Shown: positions 16,577-18,415 of the stretch, piece by piece | Position numbering within the stretch: the first letter of the stretch is position 1 | Layout of the letters: the number at the start of each line of letters is the position of its first letter | Origin: Elusimicrobiota bacterium | GTDB taxonomy: Bacteria > Elusimicrobiota > Elusimicrobia > Elusimicrobiales > UBA9959 | Length of the DNA: 18,415 nt | Direction: 5' to 3' | Assembly: GCA_030637365.1 (NCBI GenBank) | Contig: DAOWGR010000063.1 | Span: forward strand, 1-18,415 | Program-made: the position numbers and the translations under genes | Notes under the pieces: model-generated | What the model saw: only the letters and a program-made list of their open reading frames with translations | The model's database searches: none | What the model was told of the DNA's origin: nothing

Positions 16577-17254
16577 ATGGAAATAATGAGAATAATCATA
16601 TCCGGGCTTATAGGCGGCATTTTTCATTTGGATAATGCTCAATTTGGACAGTTTTTTATTTCGAGGCCGGCGTTTATCGGAGTGTTGATGGGTTCTTTAA
16701 ACGGCTGCCCGGTTCAAGGAGCCATTATGGGTATTTTGATTGAATTGATATATTCAGATTTTTTGCCGCTTGGCGAAATTGTTCCTCCCAACGGCCTTAT
16801 AGCCGCGAGTATCGCGGTTTTGCTTTACTCTCACGCGTTTCAAAATATTTCTTTGGCTTTTTTTATCGGTATTTTCGCGGGTTCGCTTTATTCAAAAGTT
16901 GAATTCGTTCTTAGGCAAAAGAGATCCGCGTGGAACGCGAAAATGGAAATGGAAATAAATGAAAATCGTTTCAAAATAAACCGGTGGATAATCAAAGCGC
17001 TTATAATGGAAAGCGTGATTGCCTCGGGTTTTATCATATTCTTTTCTTTGATTTTTAAAATTGCGGTAAAATTTTGTGATTTTTCTCGAGTAGTTCCAGT
17101 AACCGATTTGGCCTTTTCTTTGGTTCCATGGATTGTTTTAACCGCTTTGATTTTAAAATTTAAAAAACAGGTAACAAGATACAGGCCACAGGCTGCAGGC
17201 CACAGGCAACAGAAAAAACAGGCAAACAATGCTACAAACAAGCGTGCGGCGTGA
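16577..17254 (+). CDS. PTS mannose/sorbose-class EIIC membrane component
   Basis: 225 aa, integral membrane. The N-terminal half has the class pattern: LIGGIFHLDNAQFGQFFISRP, GVLMGSLNGCPVQGAIMGILIELIY, and LPLGEIVPPNGLIAASIAVLL. Several further helices follow to about residue 195. With EIID it forms the sugar channel. The polypeptide is shorter than many family members (roughly 250-270). Its last about 30 residues, from KKQVTRYRPQAAG on, are hydrophilic and encoded largely by period-7 repeat DNA, so the original C-terminus may have been replaced. The start lacks a clear Shine-Dalgarno sequence, and a period-7 cluster fills the space before it. ATG 16586 is an alternative. Confidence 0.92.
   Translation: MEIMRIIISGLIGGIFHLDNAQFGQFFISRPAFIGVLMGSLNGCPVQGAIMGILIELIYSDFLPLGEIVPPNGLIAASIAVLLYSHAFQNISLAFFIGIFAGSLYSKVEFVLRQKRSAWNAKMEMEINENRFKINRWIIKALIMESVIASGFIIFFSLIFKIAVKFCDFSRVVPVTDLAFSLVPWIVLTALILKFKKQVTRYRPQAAGHRQQKKQANNATNKRAA
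17182..17212. repeat. Heptanucleotide tandem repeat in the EIIC 3' end
   Basis: CAGGCCA, CAGGCTG, CAGGCCA, CAGGCAA and a partial CAG form a regular 7-bp array, with one more CAGGCAA at 17219-17225. It encodes the extra tail of EIIC (roughly RPQAAGHRQ). It is the same unit type as the reverse complement of the array at 9635. Confidence 0.75.
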
Positions 17255-17272
17255 AGCTTGTAAGCGTGTAGC
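17231..17272. other. Hairpin spanning the EIIC stop codon
   Basis: The outer arms GCTACA (17231-17236) and TGTAGC (17267-17272) and the inner arms ACAAGC (17238-17243) and GCTTGT (17256-17261) pair perfectly, with a 12-base loop that includes the EIIC stop. There is no T-run, so it is more likely an mRNA-stability or translation element than a terminator. It also looks partly derived from AGCGTGN repeats. Confidence 0.5.
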
Positions 17273-17294
17273 GCCGTTTGCCGTTTAAACATTT

Positions 17295-18152
17295 ATGGAT
17301 AGAAAACTTAGAATAAGAATTTTTTTAAGATTGCTTTTTATACAAAGCGGCTGGAATTTTGAGAGATTCCAAAATATGGGCTTTTGTTTCGCTTTAATGC
17401 CGCATTTGAAAAAAATATGGACGGATTCTTCACGGTTAAAAAAAGCTGTTTTAAGGCATTTTGGAATATTTAACACTCAGCCGTATATGGCCGGTTTTAT
17501 AATCGGAAATGTTTGCAGAATAGAGGAAAAAATTTCTTCAGCCCAAGATTCCCAAGAAGAGCAAAAATTTATCATGGTATCCGTAAATATAAAATCCGCG
17601 CTTGCTTCGAGCTTCGCTTCCATAGGAGATAGAATGTTTTGGGGAAGAATAACTTCCATCAACGCTATTTTTTGTTTGATAGTTTGGATATTGTTCGGAT
17701 TTTACGGCTGGTTTTTAATTGATGCGGAGCCGGATGTTTCCGTGTATGTTCTTTTTGCCGGACCGCTTTTGGGAACGGTTTTTGCCGCGTATGCTTCATT
17801 GTATATCAGATGGAAGGGGCTTGGATACGGTTATTTATGCGGCGGTTCAAAATTATGCGGGCTTGATTTGCTTCCTTGGTCAAAAATAATTTCAAAGCTT
17901 AGTTTAGCCGGGCTTGTTTCATCCGTTCTTATTTTTATTTTCGTTTTAATTTCAGCGGCCGCTTATTATTACAAAAGTTTTGGCGTTGAAGGAGTTATTT
18001 TGAAAGCGGTTTTAGTCGCGTCGGCAATTGGAATTTTTCTTATATTTAGAAAATTAAAAAAATCCGTTTTTCTTGTTTTGGCAACATTGCTTGTTTTTTC
18101 ATCTGTAGTTGTGATTATTTCGCGAATTGAAGGCATAGCGCTGATATTATGA
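17295..18152 (+). CDS. PTS mannose/sorbose-class EIID membrane component
   Basis: 285 aa. The N-terminal cytoplasmic part has the EIID pattern RLLFIQSGWNFERFQNMGF, then PHLKKIW, RHFGIFNTQPYMAGFIIG and RIEEKI. IKSALASSFASIGDRMFWG precedes the membrane part. Hydrophobic segments follow at about 120-145, 150-170, 200-225, 230-250 and 255-280. It completes the EIIC/EIID channel. It starts 40 bp after EIIC with no clear Shine-Dalgarno sequence and ends in an ATGA overlap with the HPr gene, which implies translational coupling. Confidence 0.93.
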   Translation: MDRKLRIRIFLRLLFIQSGWNFERFQNMGFCFALMPHLKKIWTDSSRLKKAVLRHFGIFNTQPYMAGFIIGNVCRIEEKISSAQDSQEEQKFIMVSVNIKSALASSFASIGDRMFWGRITSINAIFCLIVWILFGFYGWFLIDAEPDVSVYVLFAGPLLGTVFAAYASLYIRWKGLGYGYLCGGSKLCGLDLLPWSKIISKLSLAGLVSSVLIFIFVLISAAAYYYKSFGVEGVILKAVLVASAIGIFLIFRKLKKSVFLVLATLLVFSSVVVIISRIEGIALIL

Positions 18153-18415
18153 TAAAAAGAGCCATTAAAATTCAAAATTCTCTCGGTATACACGCGCGGC
18201 CTGCCGGAATGATAGCCAATGCCGCTTCCGAATTTGAATGCGATGTTAAAATAGTAAAAGATTCTCTGGAAATAAACGCTAAAAGCATTATGGGAATAAT
18301 GATGCTTGCTGCCGGTCATGGGAGCGAAATAACGCTTATTACCAGCGGTAAAGATGAAAGAGAAGCGTCAGAGGCCATAAATTCTCTTTTTGAGAAAAGC
18401 TTTGATGAGGAATAG
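18149..18415 (+). CDS. Phosphocarrier protein HPr
   Basis: 88 aa, complete; the TAG stop is the last codon of the window. LGIHARPAG places the phosphorylated His at residue 15. NAKSIMGIMML places Ser at residue 46, the target of HPr kinase. HPr carries phosphate from enzyme I to EIIA, and Ser46 phosphorylation blocks that and signals carbon status. The hprK gene in the same cluster makes Ser46 control likely. The start overlaps the EIID stop (ATGA). No enzyme I gene is in the window; it often follows HPr. Confidence 0.96.
   Translation: MIKRAIKIQNSLGIHARPAGMIANAASEFECDVKIVKDSLEINAKSIMGIMMLAAGHGSEITLITSGKDEREASEAINSLFEKSFDEE

Noticed and set aside
1..18415. CRISPR arrays, tRNA, rRNA or transposase genes
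   Set aside because: No regularly spaced repeat-spacer units, cloverleaf-like segments, rRNA motifs or transposase/integrase motifs were seen on reading both strands.

Overview
The window reads as one piece of a chromosome from a Gram-negative-type (outer-membrane-bearing) bacterium of a little-studied phylum, moderately AT-rich. Elusimicrobiota is my best guess and Omnitrophota or a similar lineage the main alternative. The reasons are a PorV/PorQ-family outer-membrane protein beside a secreted propeller/FN3 protein with a type IX-like C-terminal sorting domain, and a mannose-class PTS cluster carrying HprK, RapZ and an HPr with both regulatory phosphosites. This assignment is from recalled gene content, not from a phylogeny.

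Region 1 (2-11106, + strand) is a cell-surface/secretion block. A giant protein, cut off by the left window edge, has FN3 domains, a propeller-like region, a module I recall from Patescibacteria, two lamin-tail domains and a PQQ-like propeller. It is followed by a 1065-aa secreted PQQ-propeller/FN3 protein ending in a FlgD/T9SS-type sorting domain, then a terminator-like hairpin, and then a PorV/PorQ-like barrel with an unusual C-terminal extension. Two tandem copies of a 73-nt dyad-symmetric repeat lie directly in front of the barrel gene and create a false N-terminal extension.

Region 2 (11196-12801, - strand) is a two-gene ABC-2 exporter (permease and ATPase), convergent with the barrel gene and divergent from region 3. 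The convergent gap is filled by period-7 repeats in opposite orientations that form a foldback.

Region 3 (13043-18415, + strand) is a likely operon: long-form hpf, hprK, rapZ, PTS EIIA, EIIB, EIIC, EIID (mannose/sorbose class) and HPr, several joined by 4-nt stop/start overlaps. HPr keeps His15 (for enzyme I) and Ser46 (for HprK), and HprK keeps its catalytic residues, so the window encodes a complete transport relay plus HPr(Ser) kinase/phosphorylase control, apart from enzyme I. Enzyme I may lie just past the right edge, where HPr ends exactly.

The most unexpected signal is a set of short degenerate repeats with a 7-bp period (units like CAGGCNN and GTGRNNA). They recur in several intergenic gaps, in the DNA encoding the barrel protein's signal peptide, and in the DNA encoding the EIIC C-terminal tail. 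No rRNA, tRNA, CRISPR array or transposase gene was seen.
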